A DNA stretch of 64,000 bases from Frankiaceae bacterium. GTDB lineage: Bacteria > Actinomycetota > Actinomycetes > BP-191. The translations under genes and the position numbers were made by a program. The notes under the pieces are model-generated. The model had not been told where the DNA came from. It worked only from the letters and a program-made list of their open reading frames with translations, and did not search any database. The stretch spans positions 1 through 64,000 of the forward strand of contig JAVEEC010000008.1 in assembly GCA_030840645.1 (NCBI GenBank), in the 5' to 3' direction. Of this stretch, positions 7,325-16,381 are shown piece by piece (position 1 is the first letter of the stretch; each line of letters begins with the position of its first letter).

Positions 7325-9328
7325 GTGCTGTCGTACCCGAGCTTCCGCCGGCTCTGGCTGGCGCTGTCCCTGTCCAGCCTCGGCGACTGGCTCGGGCTGC
7401 TCGCGACGACGGCGCTCGGCGCGGCGCTCGCGGGCGGGTCGGCGACCGGGCGGAAGGCGACGTTCGCGATCGGCGGGGTCCTCATCTTCCGGCTGATGCC
7501 GGCGGTGCTGTTCGGGCCGTTCGCCGGGGTGTTCGCGGACCGGTTCGACCGGCGCAAGACGATGGTGGCCTGCGACTGCATGCGCTTCGCGCTGTTCGCG
7601 TCGATCCCCCTCGTACGCAGCCTCTGGTACCTGCTCGCGGCGTCGTTCCTCGTCGAGGCGATCAGCCTGTTCTGGATCCCCGCGAAGGAGGCGTCGGTCC
7701 CCAACCTGCTGCCACCGGCGAAGCTCGAGGCCGCGAACCAGGTCAGCCTGATCACGACGTACGGCACCGCGCCGCTGGCCGCCGCGGTCTTCGCCGGGCT
7801 GGCCGTGCTGTCCAAGACGCTCGGCGCGGCGGTGCCGTTCTTCCGCACCAACCCGGTCGACCTGGCGCTGTACTTCGACGCGGCGACGTTCCTCTTCTCC
7901 GCGATGACGGTGTACCGGCTCAAGGACATCCACGGCGCCCGCCGGGCCGCGCCGGTGCCGGCCGAGGGCGATGTGGTCGAGCACCACGGCGTGTTCCGCG
8001 ACATCGTCGAGGGGTGGCGCTTCGTCGGGTCGACGCCGCTGATCCGCGGCCTCGTCGTCGGGATGCTCGGCGCGTTCGCGGCGGGCGGTACGGCGATCGC
8101 GCTGGGGCGGCCGTTCGTCGGCGTGCTGCGCGGCGGCGACGCGGCGTACGGCCTGCTGTTCGGCGCGATCTTCACCGGCCTCGCGCTCGGCATGGCGCTC
8201 GGTCCGCGGCTGCTGAGCGACCTGTCCAGGCACCGGCTGTTCGGGCTCGCGATCGTGGCCGCCGGCACGTCGCTCGCGATCATGGCGCTGCTGCCGAACC
8301 TCGTGCTCGCGCTGATCGCGACGATGTCGGTGGGGGCGTTCGCGGGCATCGCGTGGATCGTCGGCTACACGCTGCTCGGCCTCGAGGTCGAGGACGACAA
8401 GCGTGGCCGGACGTTCGCCACGGTGCAGTCGCTGGTCCGCGTCGACCTGCTCGTCGTGCTCGCCCTCGCGCCGGTCGTCGCGGGCGTGATCGGGAACCAC
8501 CGCATCCCGCTCGCGCGGGTGTACATCCGCGCCGACGGCATCACGCTGACGCTGTTCTGCGCCGGTCTCGTCGCGGTGCTCGTCGGCGTCGTGTCGTACC
8601 GGCAGATGGACGACGGCGAGGTGCCGCTCTGGCGCGAGCTGGTACGCGCGCTGCCGTGGCTGTCGCGGCGGCGGCCGTCGCTGCCGGGCCTGCTGATCGC
8701 GTTCGAGGGCGGCGAGGGCGCGGGGAAGTCGACGCAGGCCGCGCTGCTCGCCGACTGGCTGCGGAGCCGGCGCGCGGACGTGGTGGTGACGTTCGAGCCG
8801 GGCGCGACCAGGGCGGGCACCGCGATCCGCCAGCTCCTCCTCTCGCCCGCGCACAGCGACCTCTCACCCCGGGCCGAGGCGATGCTGTACGCCGCCGACC
8901 GGGCTCACCACGTCGTCAACGTCATCCGCCCCGCTCTCGAACGCGGCGCCATCGTCGTGACCGACCGCTACGTCGACTCCTCCCTCGCCTACCAGGCCGG
9001 TGGTCGCGAGCTGCCGATGGACGAGATCCGCGCGCTGTCGCGGTGGGCGACCGGCGGCATCCGCCCCGACCTCACGCTGCTGCTCGACCTCGACCCCGAG
9101 GTCGGGCTACGGCGTTCCGGCGGCACGCCGGACCGGATCGAGGCCGAGTCGCTGGCGTTCCACGAACGCGTCCGCGCGACGTTCCGCGCGCTCGCCGCGG
9201 CGGGCGGCTCGCGCTACGTCGTCTGCGACGCGACGCTGCCGGCCGAGGAGATCGCGGCCAAGGTCCGCAAGGAGGTCGAGCACCGGCTCGGCCCGCTGCT
9301 CGACGGCCGCGGTGAGGCGGCGGCGTGA
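7325..9328 (+). CDS. tmk: MFS-type membrane protein fused to thymidylate kinase
   Basis: Residues 1 to about 440 form a 10-12-helix MFS-like region (FADRFDRRKT is the usual loop motif). Residues from about 455 onward are a complete dTMP kinase with P-loop FEGGEGAGKST, DRYVDSS and a lid region; the kinase makes dTDP for DNA synthesis. This fusion is known in several actinobacterial lineages. GTG 7325 is the first canonical start, but the open frame continues upstream with protein-like sequence, and TGGAG at 7231 sits 5 bases before an ATC at 7241. The true start may therefore be non-canonical and about 28 codons earlier. The stop overlaps holB by GTGA. Confidence 0.93.
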   Translation: MLSYPSFRRLWLALSLSSLGDWLGLLATTALGAALAGGSATGRKATFAIGGVLIFRLMPAVLFGPFAGVFADRFDRRKTMVACDCMRFALFASIPLVRSLWYLLAASFLVEAISLFWIPAKEASVPNLLPPAKLEAANQVSLITTYGTAPLAAAVFAGLAVLSKTLGAAVPFFRTNPVDLALYFDAATFLFSAMTVYRLKDIHGARRAAPVPAEGDVVEHHGVFRDIVEGWRFVGSTPLIRGLVVGMLGAFAAGGTAIALGRPFVGVLRGGDAAYGLLFGAIFTGLALGMALGPRLLSDLSRHRLFGLAIVAAGTSLAIMALLPNLVLALIATMSVGAFAGIAWIVGYTLLGLEVEDDKRGRTFATVQSLVRVDLLVVLALAPVVAGVIGNHRIPLARVYIRADGITLTLFCAGLVAVLVGVVSYRQMDDGEVPLWRELVRALPWLSRRRPSLPGLLIAFEGGEGAGKSTQAALLADWLRSRRADVVVTFEPGATRAGTAIRQLLLSPAHSDLSPRAEAMLYAADRAHHVVNVIRPALERGAIVVTDRYVDSSLAYQAGGRELPMDEIRALSRWATGGIRPDLTLLLDLDPEVGLRRSGGTPDRIEAESLAFHERVRATFRALAAAGGSRYVVCDATLPAEEIAAKVRKEVEHRLGPLLDGRGEAAA

Positions 9329-10434
9329 GCGTCTTCGACCGGCTGACGGGCCAGCGCGACGTGGTCACGGCGCTGCGCGCGGCGGTCGCGGGCGACGGCA
9401 TGACGCACGCCTGGCTGTTCACCGGTCCGCCGGGCTCGGGGCGGTCCGTCGCCGCGCGGGCGTTCGCGTCGGCGCTGCTCTGCGCCGACGGCGGCTGCGG
9501 CACGTGTACGTCCTGCCGCCAGTCGGCGGCGACCACGCACCCGAACCTCGTCGTCGTCGCGCCCGCAGGGCTGTCGATCTCCGTGGACGAGGCGCGCCGC
9601 GTCGTCCGCCAGGCCGCGCTGTCCGCAGCGGGGGGGAGTACCCACGTCGTCGTGGTCGAGGACGCCGACAGGCTGACCGAGCAGGCCGCGAACGCCTGGC
9701 TCAAGGCGATCGAGGAGCCGGAGGCCGGGTGCGTGTTCCTGCTCTGCGCGCCGAGCCCGGAGGACCTGCCGCCGACGATCCGGTCCCGGTGCCGGCTGGT
9801 GACGTTGCGGCTGCCGAGCGCGGACGACGTTGCCGAGGTGCTCGAACGCTCCGGTGTGGACGCGCCCACCGCCCGCTGGGCCGCGGCGGCCGCGCAGGGC
9901 CACGTCGGCCGCGCCCGCGCGCTCGCCGTCGACGCGGCCGCACGGGAGCAGCGGGAGCAGGCGTTGCGCGTCCCGGCCCGGCTCGCCACGGTCGGCGAGG
10001 CGCTGGCCGCCGCCGCCGACCTGGTCGAGGCGGCCGAGGCGGAGGCGGACCGGCGGACCAAGGAGGCGGCGGCGGCCGAGACCGAGTCGTTCGTGGAGAC
10101 GGTCGGCAAGGGGCGGGGGACCGCCGGGCTCTACAGCGACCTGGCGAAGAAGCAGCGGTCTCGGGAGACCCGCGCCCGGCGCGACTCGCTCGACCGCGCG
10201 CTGGTGGACCTCGCGGCGTGGTACCGCGACGTGCTGGCGTTGCAGGTCGGGTCGACGGTCGGGCTCGTCAACACCGACCAGGCCGATGCGATCCGCCTCG
10301 CCGCCGCCGACGGCGCGCCGGAGTCCACGATGCGCCGGATCGAGGCGGTGCTCTCCTGCCGCGAAGCGATCGCCGCGAACGTCACGCCGTTGCTCGCCGT
10401 CGAGCAGCTCACCCTCGCGCTGCGAAGCGCGTGA
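9325..10434 (+). CDS. holB: DNA polymerase III delta-prime subunit
   Basis: Clamp-loader subunit of the replicative polymerase. The 369-residue AAA+ protein shows the nucleotide-binding loop FTGPPGSGRS, a four-Cys zinc module (CxxxxCGTCTSC), VVVEDADRLT as the degenerate Walker B and SRC as sensor/finger residues, followed by the helical C-terminal collar domain. GTG 9325 overlaps the tmk stop by four bases, so it is translationally coupled. The order tmk-holB-ricT matches the B. subtilis and actinobacterial arrangement. Confidence 0.95.
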   Translation: MSVFDRLTGQRDVVTALRAAVAGDGMTHAWLFTGPPGSGRSVAARAFASALLCADGGCGTCTSCRQSAATTHPNLVVVAPAGLSISVDEARRVVRQAALSAAGGSTHVVVVEDADRLTEQAANAWLKAIEEPEAGCVFLLCAPSPEDLPPTIRSRCRLVTLRLPSADDVAEVLERSGVDAPTARWAAAAAQGHVGRARALAVDAAAREQREQALRVPARLATVGEALAAAADLVEAAEAEADRRTKEAAAAETESFVETVGKGRGTAGLYSDLAKKQRSRETRARRDSLDRALVDLAAWYRDVLALQVGSTVGLVNTDQADAIRLAAADGAPESTMRRIEAVLSCREAIAANVTPLLAVEQLTLALRSA

Positions 10435-10436
10435 CC

Positions 10437-10442
10437 TAGAGT
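10437..10442 (+). promoter_or_regulatory. -10 box of a leaderless promoter for ricT
   Basis: TAGAGT followed by exactly 6 bases and ATG 10449. It begins just after the holB stop, so ricT probably has its own leaderless transcript in addition to any holB read-through. Confidence 0.5.
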
Positions 10443-10448
10443 TCGTCC

Positions 10449-11300
10449 ATGGGCATGGTCTGCGCCGTGTCGTTCGAGCGGTACGGGCGCCTCTACTACC
10501 TCGACCCGGGAACGCACGCCCCGAAGGTCGGCGACCTGGTGCTCGTGCCGACCGACGACGGGCCCGAGGTCGCGGAGTGCGTGTGGGCGCCGCAGTACGT
10601 CGCCGACGACATCGGCGGGCTGCCGGTCCTCGCCGGCATCGCCGGCGCCGACGACCTGCGCCGTGACGAGCGCAACCGCCGCAAGCGGGCCGAGGCGAAG
10701 GTCGCGGCGAAGCGGCTGATCCGCGAGCACGCGTTGCCGATGAAGGTCGTCGCCGTCGACTACGCGGGGGCGCGCAACCGGCACACGATCTACTTCAACG
10801 CGGACGGCCGGGTCGACTTCCGCGCGCTGGTCCGCGACCTCGCCAAGACGCTTGGCGGCCGGGTCGAGCTGCGGCAGATCGGGGCGCGCGACACCGCGCG
10901 GGTGCAGGGCGGCATCGGGCCGTGCGGTCGCGACCTCTGCTGCGCGACGTTCCTCAAGGACTTCGAGCCGGTGTCGATCCGGATGGCGAAGGACCAGGAC
11001 CTACCGGTCAACCCGCTCAAGATCAGCGGCGCGTGCGGCCGGCTGATGTGCTGCCTCAAGTACGAGCACCCGCTGTACCAGGAGTTCAAGGCGACCGCGC
11101 CCAGGCTCGGTGAGCAGGTGGACTCGCCCGAGGGGCCGGGCACCGTCGTCGGCCACCACGTCCCCGCCGGCAACGTCGTCGTCCGCGTCGCCGCGACCGG
11201 CCGCCGGTGCGACTGCTCCGTCGCGTCGGTCTGCGGCTCGCGGCAGGAGTACGACGCCGGCGTCGCCGGCGGTCAGCGACCCGGGCCGGACGCCGAGTGA
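10449..11300 (+). CDS. ricT: PSP1-domain protein, RicT/YaaT family
   Basis: The 283-residue protein carries the PSP1 domain and the conserved Cys pairs GPCGRDLCC and GACGRLMCCLKYE. In B. subtilis these bind an Fe-S cluster in the RicA-RicF-RicT complex that assists RNase Y. Partners RicA and RicF are not visible here, so the actinobacterial role is uncertain. It starts at ATG 10449 without a Shine-Dalgarno but with a leaderless-type -10. Its stop overlaps the following hydrolase gene by GTGA. Confidence 0.88.
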   Translation: MGMVCAVSFERYGRLYYLDPGTHAPKVGDLVLVPTDDGPEVAECVWAPQYVADDIGGLPVLAGIAGADDLRRDERNRRKRAEAKVAAKRLIREHALPMKVVAVDYAGARNRHTIYFNADGRVDFRALVRDLAKTLGGRVELRQIGARDTARVQGGIGPCGRDLCCATFLKDFEPVSIRMAKDQDLPVNPLKISGACGRLMCCLKYEHPLYQEFKATAPRLGEQVDSPEGPGTVVGHHVPAGNVVVRVAATGRRCDCSVASVCGSRQEYDAGVAGGQRPGPDAE

Positions 11301-12847
11301 ACGCCAGGAGGACAGCCGCGGTCGCCGCGGCGGCGCTGCTGCTGTCGGGCTGCCACGTCGGCCGCGTCCGGCGCGCGGTCCCGACGGGGACGGCGACGGC
11401 CGCGACCGTGCCGTCCGCGACCACATCGCCCGCGCCCGCGCTCGCCGCGACGATCGCGAGGTACGGCGCCGCCACGCTGAGCTGGAAGGGCTGCGGCGAC
11501 GGCTTCGAGTGCGCGCGGCTCACGGTCCCGCGCGACTACGCCGCTCCGGCCGGCGGCGACGTCACGATCTCGGTGATCCGGCTCAAGGCGCGGCAGCAGT
11601 CGCGGCGGATCGGCTCGCTCGTCCTCAACCCCGGCGGCCCCGGCGGCTCCGGCATCGAGTTCGCGCGCGGCGCCCGGCAGCTCCTGCCGAACGAGATCCT
11701 GGACCGGTTCGACACGGTGTCGTTCGACCCACGCGGGGTGGGGGAGAGCACGCCGGTCGACTGCCTCGACGACGCGCAGCTCGACAGGCTGGTCGCCGCC
11801 GACCCGACGCCGGACACTCCGGCGGAGCGGGCGGCGTTGTTCGACCTGAGCCGCGAGGAGGCGCTGGCCTGCGGGCGCAAGAGCGGGCCGCTGCTGCCGT
11901 TCGTCGCGACGGTCGACACGGCCAAGGACCTCGACGTCCTGCGGGCGGCGCTGCGCGACCAGAAGCTCACCTACGTCGGCTTCTCCTACGGCACGCTGCT
12001 CGGCGCGCGGTACGCGGAGCAGTTCCCGGGACACATCCGTGCCCTGGTTCTCGACGGCGCGGTCGACCCGATGCTGACGCCGCGGCAGACGACGCTGGCG
12101 CAGGCGCTCGGCTTCGAGCGCGCGCTGGCCGCGTTCCTCGCGGACTGCGAGCAGCAGCGGTGCGCGTTCGCGTCGCACGGCCCGATCGGGGACACGTTCG
12201 ACACGCTGATGGCGCGCGTCGAACGCGACCCGATCCCGGCGAGCCAGTACCCGGGCCGGCTGCTCGGTCCCAGCGAGGCGCTGTTCGGCGTCGCGGCCGC
12301 GCTGTACTCGCGCGAGGGCGGCTGGCCGCTGCTGCGCGACGCGCTGGAGTCGGCGTACTCCGCGAAGGACGCGTCGGGGCTGTTCGCGCTCTTCGACAAC
12401 CTCGTCGAACGCGACCGCGACGGCCACTACTCGAACTCCCTCGAAGCGCAGGCGGCGATCTCCTGCGTCGACAGCGCGTACCCGCGCGACCCGGCGGCGT
12501 ACGACGCCGACGCGGTCGCGTTCAAGAAGCAGGCGCCGCGCTTCGGCGAGGCGCTGGCCTACGGGCCGGTCGCCTGCGCCTACTGGCCGGTGCCGCCGGT
12601 CTCGAAGCCGGGTCCGGTCAAGGCGCCGGGCGCGCCGAAGGTGCTGGTCGTCGGCACCACCCGTGACCCCGCGACGCCGTACGCGTGGAGCGTCTCGCTG
12701 GCCAAGCAGCTCGCCGCCGAGCTGCTCACCCACGTCGGCGACGGGCACACGGCGTACGGCTACTCGCGGAGCTCCTGCGTCGACCGCGAGGTGGACGCGT
12801 ACCTGCTCGCGCTGGCCCTGCCGAAGCCGGGCACGCGCTGTCCGTGA
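11297..12847 (+). CDS. Alpha/beta-hydrolase lipoprotein, tripeptidyl-aminopeptidase-like
   Basis: GTG 11297 overlaps the ricT stop and gives a lipoprotein signal ending LLLSGC; the track start at 11207 lies inside ricT. The 516-residue product resembles secreted S33-type peptidases of actinobacteria: oxyanion loop LNPGGPGGSG, nucleophile in GFSYGT, acid in TTRDPATP and His in GDGHTAYG near the C-terminus. It probably removes short peptides from substrates outside the membrane, where it is lipid-anchored. The substrate is unknown. Confidence 0.88.
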   Translation: MNARRTAAVAAAALLLSGCHVGRVRRAVPTGTATAATVPSATTSPAPALAATIARYGAATLSWKGCGDGFECARLTVPRDYAAPAGGDVTISVIRLKARQQSRRIGSLVLNPGGPGGSGIEFARGARQLLPNEILDRFDTVSFDPRGVGESTPVDCLDDAQLDRLVAADPTPDTPAERAALFDLSREEALACGRKSGPLLPFVATVDTAKDLDVLRAALRDQKLTYVGFSYGTLLGARYAEQFPGHIRALVLDGAVDPMLTPRQTTLAQALGFERALAAFLADCEQQRCAFASHGPIGDTFDTLMARVERDPIPASQYPGRLLGPSEALFGVAAALYSREGGWPLLRDALESAYSAKDASGLFALFDNLVERDRDGHYSNSLEAQAAISCVDSAYPRDPAAYDADAVAFKKQAPRFGEALAYGPVACAYWPVPPVSKPGPVKAPGAPKVLVVGTTRDPATPYAWSVSLAKQLAAELLTHVGDGHTAYGYSRSSCVDREVDAYLLALALPKPGTRCP

Positions 12848-12852
12848 CCCGG

Positions 12853-12858
12853 TAGAGT
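12853..12858 (+). promoter_or_regulatory. -10 box for tRNA-Thr
   Basis: TAGAGT lies 13 bases before the mature tRNA 5' end, inside the gap after the hydrolase stop. No clear -35 is visible. Confidence 0.45.
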
Positions 12859-12871
12859 CTCCCCGTTCCAC

Positions 12872-12947
12872 GCCGCCCTAGCTCAGTCGGCAGAGCATCT
12901 CACTCGTAATGAGAAGGTCGTCGGTTCGATTCCGACGGGCGGCTCCA
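12872..12947 (+). tRNA. tRNA-Thr (anticodon CGT)
   Basis: Acceptor GCCGCCC pairs with GGGCGGC, the D-arm reads GCTCAGTCGGCAGAGC, the anticodon loop is CTCGTAA and the T-loop is TTCGATT. The CCA end is encoded (12945-12947). It decodes ACG, a common codon in such GC-rich genomes. Confidence 0.97.
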
Positions 12948-12960
12948 CGCACGGCGAGAC

Positions 12961-12979
12961 CGGCGCCCGGCGGGCGCCG
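12961..12979. terminator. GC-rich hairpin after tRNA-Thr
   Basis: CGGCGCCC-GGC-GGGCGCCG forms an 8-bp stem with a 3-base loop, 13 bases after the tRNA. It also lies downstream of the small minus-strand peptide gene, so it could end transcription from both sides. Confidence 0.55.
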
Positions 12980-13017
12980 TGTGAAATTCGGGGCAAACTA
13001 GTCCTGGTCGGACGGCC

Positions 13018-13182
13018 TCACACCGGGCACACTTCCGCGTACGGCGCCGGGTACCCAGAGGCGCTGTAGGTGTACACGCCCAGGCAGTCCGGCGCGGCTG
13101 CCCGGTCCGGACGCGGCGACGGCGCGACCGGGAGTGTCACCAGCAGGAGCGCGAGGAGGGGGAGGGTGAGCGGCTTGACCAC
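13018..13182 (-). CDS. Small secreted Cys-containing peptide
   Basis: A 54-residue ORF beginning GTG 13182 with GGAAGG 7 bases upstream on the minus strand. The first 20 or so residues (MVKPLTLPLLALLLVTLPVA) are a signal peptide; the mature tail of about 25-30 residues contains two Cys in the pattern CLG...EVC. It was hidden inside the 169-residue track ORF 13018-13527. Its 5' end overlaps that of the divergent sigma-like gene by 17 bases. No family is recognised. Confidence 0.55.
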   Translation of the reverse strand: MVKPLTLPLLALLLVTLPVAPSPRPDRAAAPDCLGVYTYSASGYPAPYAEVCPV

Positions 13183-14161
13183 GATGGACCTTCCGACGTC
13201 GAACGTGCTTCCGACTACTACTGCACGTACGGCGCCCGCGAGCGTTACCGCGTACCGGCTCGGCGAGGTCTGGCCGGAGGTCTCCGCGCGGCTCGACCGG
13301 ATGCTCGCGAGCCGCGGCGTCGACCCGGTGCAGCGCCAGGACATCGCGCAGGAGGTGGCGTTGCGCGCGCTGGACAAGCAGGTGCCGTTCACCGACCCGG
13401 GCGACCTGTACCGCTGGGCCGCGACGACCGCCAGGAACCTGCACGTCGACCTGCTCCGTACCGGCGGCCGGACCACCGGCGACGACGCGCTCGTCGTCGT
13501 CGCCGACCCGTCCGACGTCGCGCACACGGCCGAGCGCCGCGTCGCGCTGGGTCACGTGTGGCGGGCGCTCGCACTGATGCGGCCGGACCAGCAGGAGGCG
13601 ATCCTCGAGTCGCTCGACGAGGACCGGCACGCGCGCTCGTCCCAGCTGCTGGTACGGCGGCACCGCGCGCGGGCGACGTTGCGCCGCGCGGTCGGCGGCG
13701 TGCTCGCCGGCGTGGGCGCCGCGCGCCTGCGGCTGCGGACGCTGGGTGCCGCGGCGCCCGCGGTCACCTCCATGGCGGCGGTCGCGGTGCTCGCGCCGGT
13801 GCTCGCGCTCGACCTCGCGAGACCCGCTATCCACCGACCTGCGGTCGTACCCGCCCCTGCCCTCACCGTCCTGGACGGCGCCGCCCGGCCCGCGACGGTC
13901 GCCGTACGGAACCCGGCGACCCGGCAGGCCGCCGTGGCGCGTCGGGCCGCCGTCCCGTCACGGCGGAGAGCCCAGCCGCCCGGCGCTACGCGGAAGCCGA
14001 TCGCCGCGGTCGCGGCACCGGGTGGGTGGGGCGCCAGCGCCGAGCAGCGGCCCAACCCGGGCGGCGACAGGCGCGGCTGCGTCGGCAGCGCGCACGACCC
14101 GGAGATCGAGGTCTGCGCCCGTCCCGGCAGCTTCGTACCGCAGTTCCCGCCGGTGCCCTGA
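13166..14161 (+). CDS. Sigma-70-like factor with transmembrane anchor and exported Cys tail
   Basis: GTG 13166 has AGGAGGG 5 bases upstream; ATG 13184 is the alternative. Residues 37-100 look like sigma region 2 (VDPVQRQDIAQEVALRALD, LYRWAATTARN) and 125-180 like region 4. A single hydrophobic helix follows at about 197-217, then a 110-residue Ala/Pro/Arg-rich tail ending with CVG...EVC. The predicted topology is cytoplasmic sigma domains and an external sensor-like tail. No separate anti-sigma gene is adjacent. ECF sigma factors fused to membrane segments exist, but I do not recognise this tail. Confidence 0.7.
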   Translation: MSGLTTMDLPTSNVLPTTTARTAPASVTAYRLGEVWPEVSARLDRMLASRGVDPVQRQDIAQEVALRALDKQVPFTDPGDLYRWAATTARNLHVDLLRTGGRTTGDDALVVVADPSDVAHTAERRVALGHVWRALALMRPDQQEAILESLDEDRHARSSQLLVRRHRARATLRRAVGGVLAGVGAARLRLRTLGAAAPAVTSMAAVAVLAPVLALDLARPAIHRPAVVPAPALTVLDGAARPATVAVRNPATRQAAVARRAAVPSRRRAQPPGATRKPIAAVAAPGGWGASAEQRPNPGGDRRGCVGSAHDPEIEVCARPGSFVPQFPPVP

Positions 14162-14256
14162 CCGCTCGGCGAAGAAAACCTGCGCGCCGACCTGTAATGC
14201 AGGTGGCCCGCCACCGTGTACATACCGGTGCGGCCGATGACGCCGTGCCCGCCCGC

Positions 14257-14338
14257 CCGTGCGCCGCCACCCCCCCGGCGGCGCCCGGCGGGCGCACGGA
14301 CGGCTCGGCCCGCGTTCCGGCTCACCGGCGCGAGCCGG
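14257..14338. terminator. Hairpin cluster between converging genes
   Basis: CCGTGCGCC (14257-14265) pairs with GGCGCACGG (14291-14299), and CCGGCTC (14317-14323) pairs with GAGCCGG (14332-14338). They lie in the 231-base gap between the sigma-like gene and ppa, which converge, and would suit bidirectional termination. I see nothing else in this gap. Confidence 0.4.
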
Positions 14339-14392
14339 GCCGTCCCTCTCCGCCCCGGCGTTCCCCGCGTCCCTTCACCGAACGCAGCAGGA

Positions 14393-14881
14393 CTATGCGT
14401 CGCGGGCGCGGAGGCGGGCGTACGAACGGTCGATCTCCGCCTCCGCCTCGGCCCGACCGACCCAGGTCGCGCCCTCCACCGACTTCCCCGGCTCGAGGTC
14501 CTTGTACGTCTCGAAGAAGTGCTGGATCTCGAGCTGGTCGAACTGCGGCACGTGGAAGATGTCCTGGAGGTGCGAGTGGCGCGGGTCGTGCGCGGGCACC
14601 GCGAGGACCTTGTCGTCGCCGCCCTTCTCGTCCCGCATCCGGTACATGCCGATCGCGCGGCACTCGACCAGGCACCCGGGGAACGTCGGTTCGTCGAGCA
14701 GCACCAGCACGTCCAGCGGGTCGCCGTCCTCGCCGAGGGTGTTCTCGATGAACCCGTAGTCGGCCGGGTACCGCGTCGACGTGAACAGCATCCGGTCCAG
14801 CCGGATGCGACCGGACACGTGGTCCATCTCGTACTTGTTGCGCTGGCCCTTCGGGATCTCGACCGTGACGTCGAAGTTCAC
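14393..14881 (-). CDS. ppa: Soluble inorganic pyrophosphatase
   Basis: Family I pyrophosphatase of 162 residues that hydrolyses cytosolic PPi to drive biosynthesis. GTG 14881 has AGGAG 8 bases upstream and begins the conserved sequence [17 protein letters not shown]; the longer track start overlaps dacB. Active-site landmarks are YPADYGFI and the acidic run [14 protein letters not shown]. It is transcribed divergently from dacB. Confidence 0.96.
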   Translation of the reverse strand: MNFDVTVEIPKGQRNKYEMDHVSGRIRLDRMLFTSTRYPADYGFIENTLGEDGDPLDVLVLLDEPTFPGCLVECRAIGMYRMRDEKGGDDKVLAVPAHDPRHSHLQDIFHVPQFDQLEIQHFFETYKDLEPGKSVEGATWVGRAEAEAEIDRSYARLRARDA

Positions 14882-14911
14882 TGCGCATCTCCTCGCTGCA
14901 GGTGCTCCAGT

Positions 14912-14917
14912 TAGTCT
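14912..14917 (+). promoter_or_regulatory. -10 box of a leaderless promoter for dacB
   Basis: TAGTCT is followed by 5 bases and GTG 14923, with no Shine-Dalgarno. The opposite strand of the same short gap must also serve ppa. Confidence 0.45.
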
Positions 14918-14922
14918 GCCCC

Positions 14923-16329
14923 GTGGCCAGCATCGGGCGCGTGTTCGCCGTCGTCGGCACCGCGGTCGCGGTGGTCGGGGGTGGCGGCGCGGGCGTCGCC
15001 GCCTACCGCGCCGCGCAGTCGCCCGCCGTTCCCTCGGCGTCACCGTCGTCGTCGCCGATGCCGACGGCCGTGCGGTCCCCGGCCCGGTCGCCGTTCGACC
15101 TCGACGCAACGCCCTCCGCCGGGCCGGCCGCCGTACCCTCCGGCGTCGCCCGCGCACTCGCCGGGCCGCTCGCGGTGCCCACCCTCGGCGCCCGCGTCGA
15201 CGCGACGGTCGCCGACGCGACGAGCGGCGCGACGCTCTACGACCGCGGCGGCGCGGTCGCCGTCGTGCCCGCGTCGACGGCGAAGCTGTTCACGGCCGCC
15301 GCCGCGCTGCACGCCCTCGGCGCGCAACGCCGCCTGGCGACCCGCGTCCTGGCCACCGGCCCCGTCGAGAGCGGGGTGCTGCGCGGCGACCTGGTCGTCG
15401 TCGGTGGCGGCGACCCGACCCTGGCGGCGACCGGCGGGACGTCGTACCCGCGGCCCGCGAGCCTCGCCGAGCTGGCCCGCCGGGTCCGCGCCGCGGGGGT
15501 CGCGCGGGTGACCGGCGGGGTGGTCGTGGACACGTCGCTGTTCGCGACGCCGGGCCTCGGACCGGGCTGGAAGCCGACGTACGTCAGCGAGGGGTCGGTC
15601 GCGCCGGTGACGGCGTTCGAGGTCGACGGCGGCCGGTCCGTCAGGGCCGGCTCGGGCCGGGCGGCGCGGCCCGACCTCGCCGGCGGCGCGCGGCTGCGCG
15701 ACGCGCTGCGCCGGGCCGGGGTGAGCCTGGGCAACGCCGTCAGGACCGGCTCCGCGCCCGGCGGCGCCACCGAGGTCGCGAGCGTCCAGTCGCCGACCGT
15801 CGCGGCGCTCGTCGAACGCATGCTGACCCGCAGCGACAACGACCTCGCCGAGGCGCTCGCGCGCCACGTCGCGCTCGCGCGCGGGCTGCGTACCGACTTC
15901 GCGGGCGCCGCGGCCGCGGTCGCCGCGACGGTCCGCGACCTCGGGCTGGTCGCGCCCGCCCTGGTCGACGCGTGCGGCCTCTCGCCCCGGAACCGCGTGA
16001 CCCCGGCCCAGCTCGTCGCGCTGCTCGCCCTCGCGACCCGCGACGCGACGCTGGCGCCGTTGGTGCAGGGGCTGCCGGTGGCCGGCTTCACCGGCACCCT
16101 CGCCTCCCGCTACGCCAAGGGCGCGGCGGCGCGCGCGGCCGGCTGGGTCCGCGCCAAGACCGGCTCGCTCGACAACGTCGCCACGCTGGCCGGGATCGTC
16201 GAGACGCGGTCCGGACGGCTGCTGGTGTTCGCGTTCGCGGCCGACCGGCTGCCGACGCGGTTCGTCGGCGCCGCGGCGAAGGCCCTCGACGTCGCGGCCG
16301 CCGCGCTCGCCGCGTGCGGCTGCGGGTGA
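14923..16329 (+). CDS. dacB: D-alanyl-D-alanine carboxypeptidase/endopeptidase, PBP4 type
   Basis: GTG 14923 is preferred over 14902 because a -10 box lies 5 bases before it and the N-terminus becomes a typical membrane/signal segment. The 468-residue exported enzyme has the three penicillin-binding motifs: STAK (SxxK), SDN in [11 protein letters not shown], and KTG in AKTGSLDN. It trims or cleaves peptidoglycan cross-links outside the membrane. A Ser/Pro-rich linker follows the signal segment. The location beside ppa and upstream of tilS-hpt is conserved in actinobacteria. Confidence 0.93.
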   Translation: MASIGRVFAVVGTAVAVVGGGGAGVAAYRAAQSPAVPSASPSSSPMPTAVRSPARSPFDLDATPSAGPAAVPSGVARALAGPLAVPTLGARVDATVADATSGATLYDRGGAVAVVPASTAKLFTAAAALHALGAQRRLATRVLATGPVESGVLRGDLVVVGGGDPTLAATGGTSYPRPASLAELARRVRAAGVARVTGGVVVDTSLFATPGLGPGWKPTYVSEGSVAPVTAFEVDGGRSVRAGSGRAARPDLAGGARLRDALRRAGVSLGNAVRTGSAPGGATEVASVQSPTVAALVERMLTRSDNDLAEALARHVALARGLRTDFAGAAAAVAATVRDLGLVAPALVDACGLSPRNRVTPAQLVALLALATRDATLAPLVQGLPVAGFTGTLASRYAKGAAARAAGWVRAKTGSLDNVATLAGIVETRSGRLLVFAFAADRLPTRFVGAAAKALDVAAAALAACGCG

Positions 16330-16335
16330 CCCGGA

Positions 16336-16341
16336 TACCAT
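16336..16341 (+). promoter_or_regulatory. Possible -10 box for the 16382 gene
   Basis: TACCAT, giving a leader of about 34 bases that contains AAAGGA before ATG 16382. No matching -35 is obvious. Confidence 0.3.
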
Positions 16342-16381
16342 CGACCGACAGTCCGCAACGACGCTCGTAAAGGACCTGCCG

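Noticed and set aside
7115-8854. 579-codon minus-strand ORF rich in Arg/Glu/Asp
   Set aside because: Lies opposite the MFS-kinase fusion and shows only repetitive low-complexity residues.
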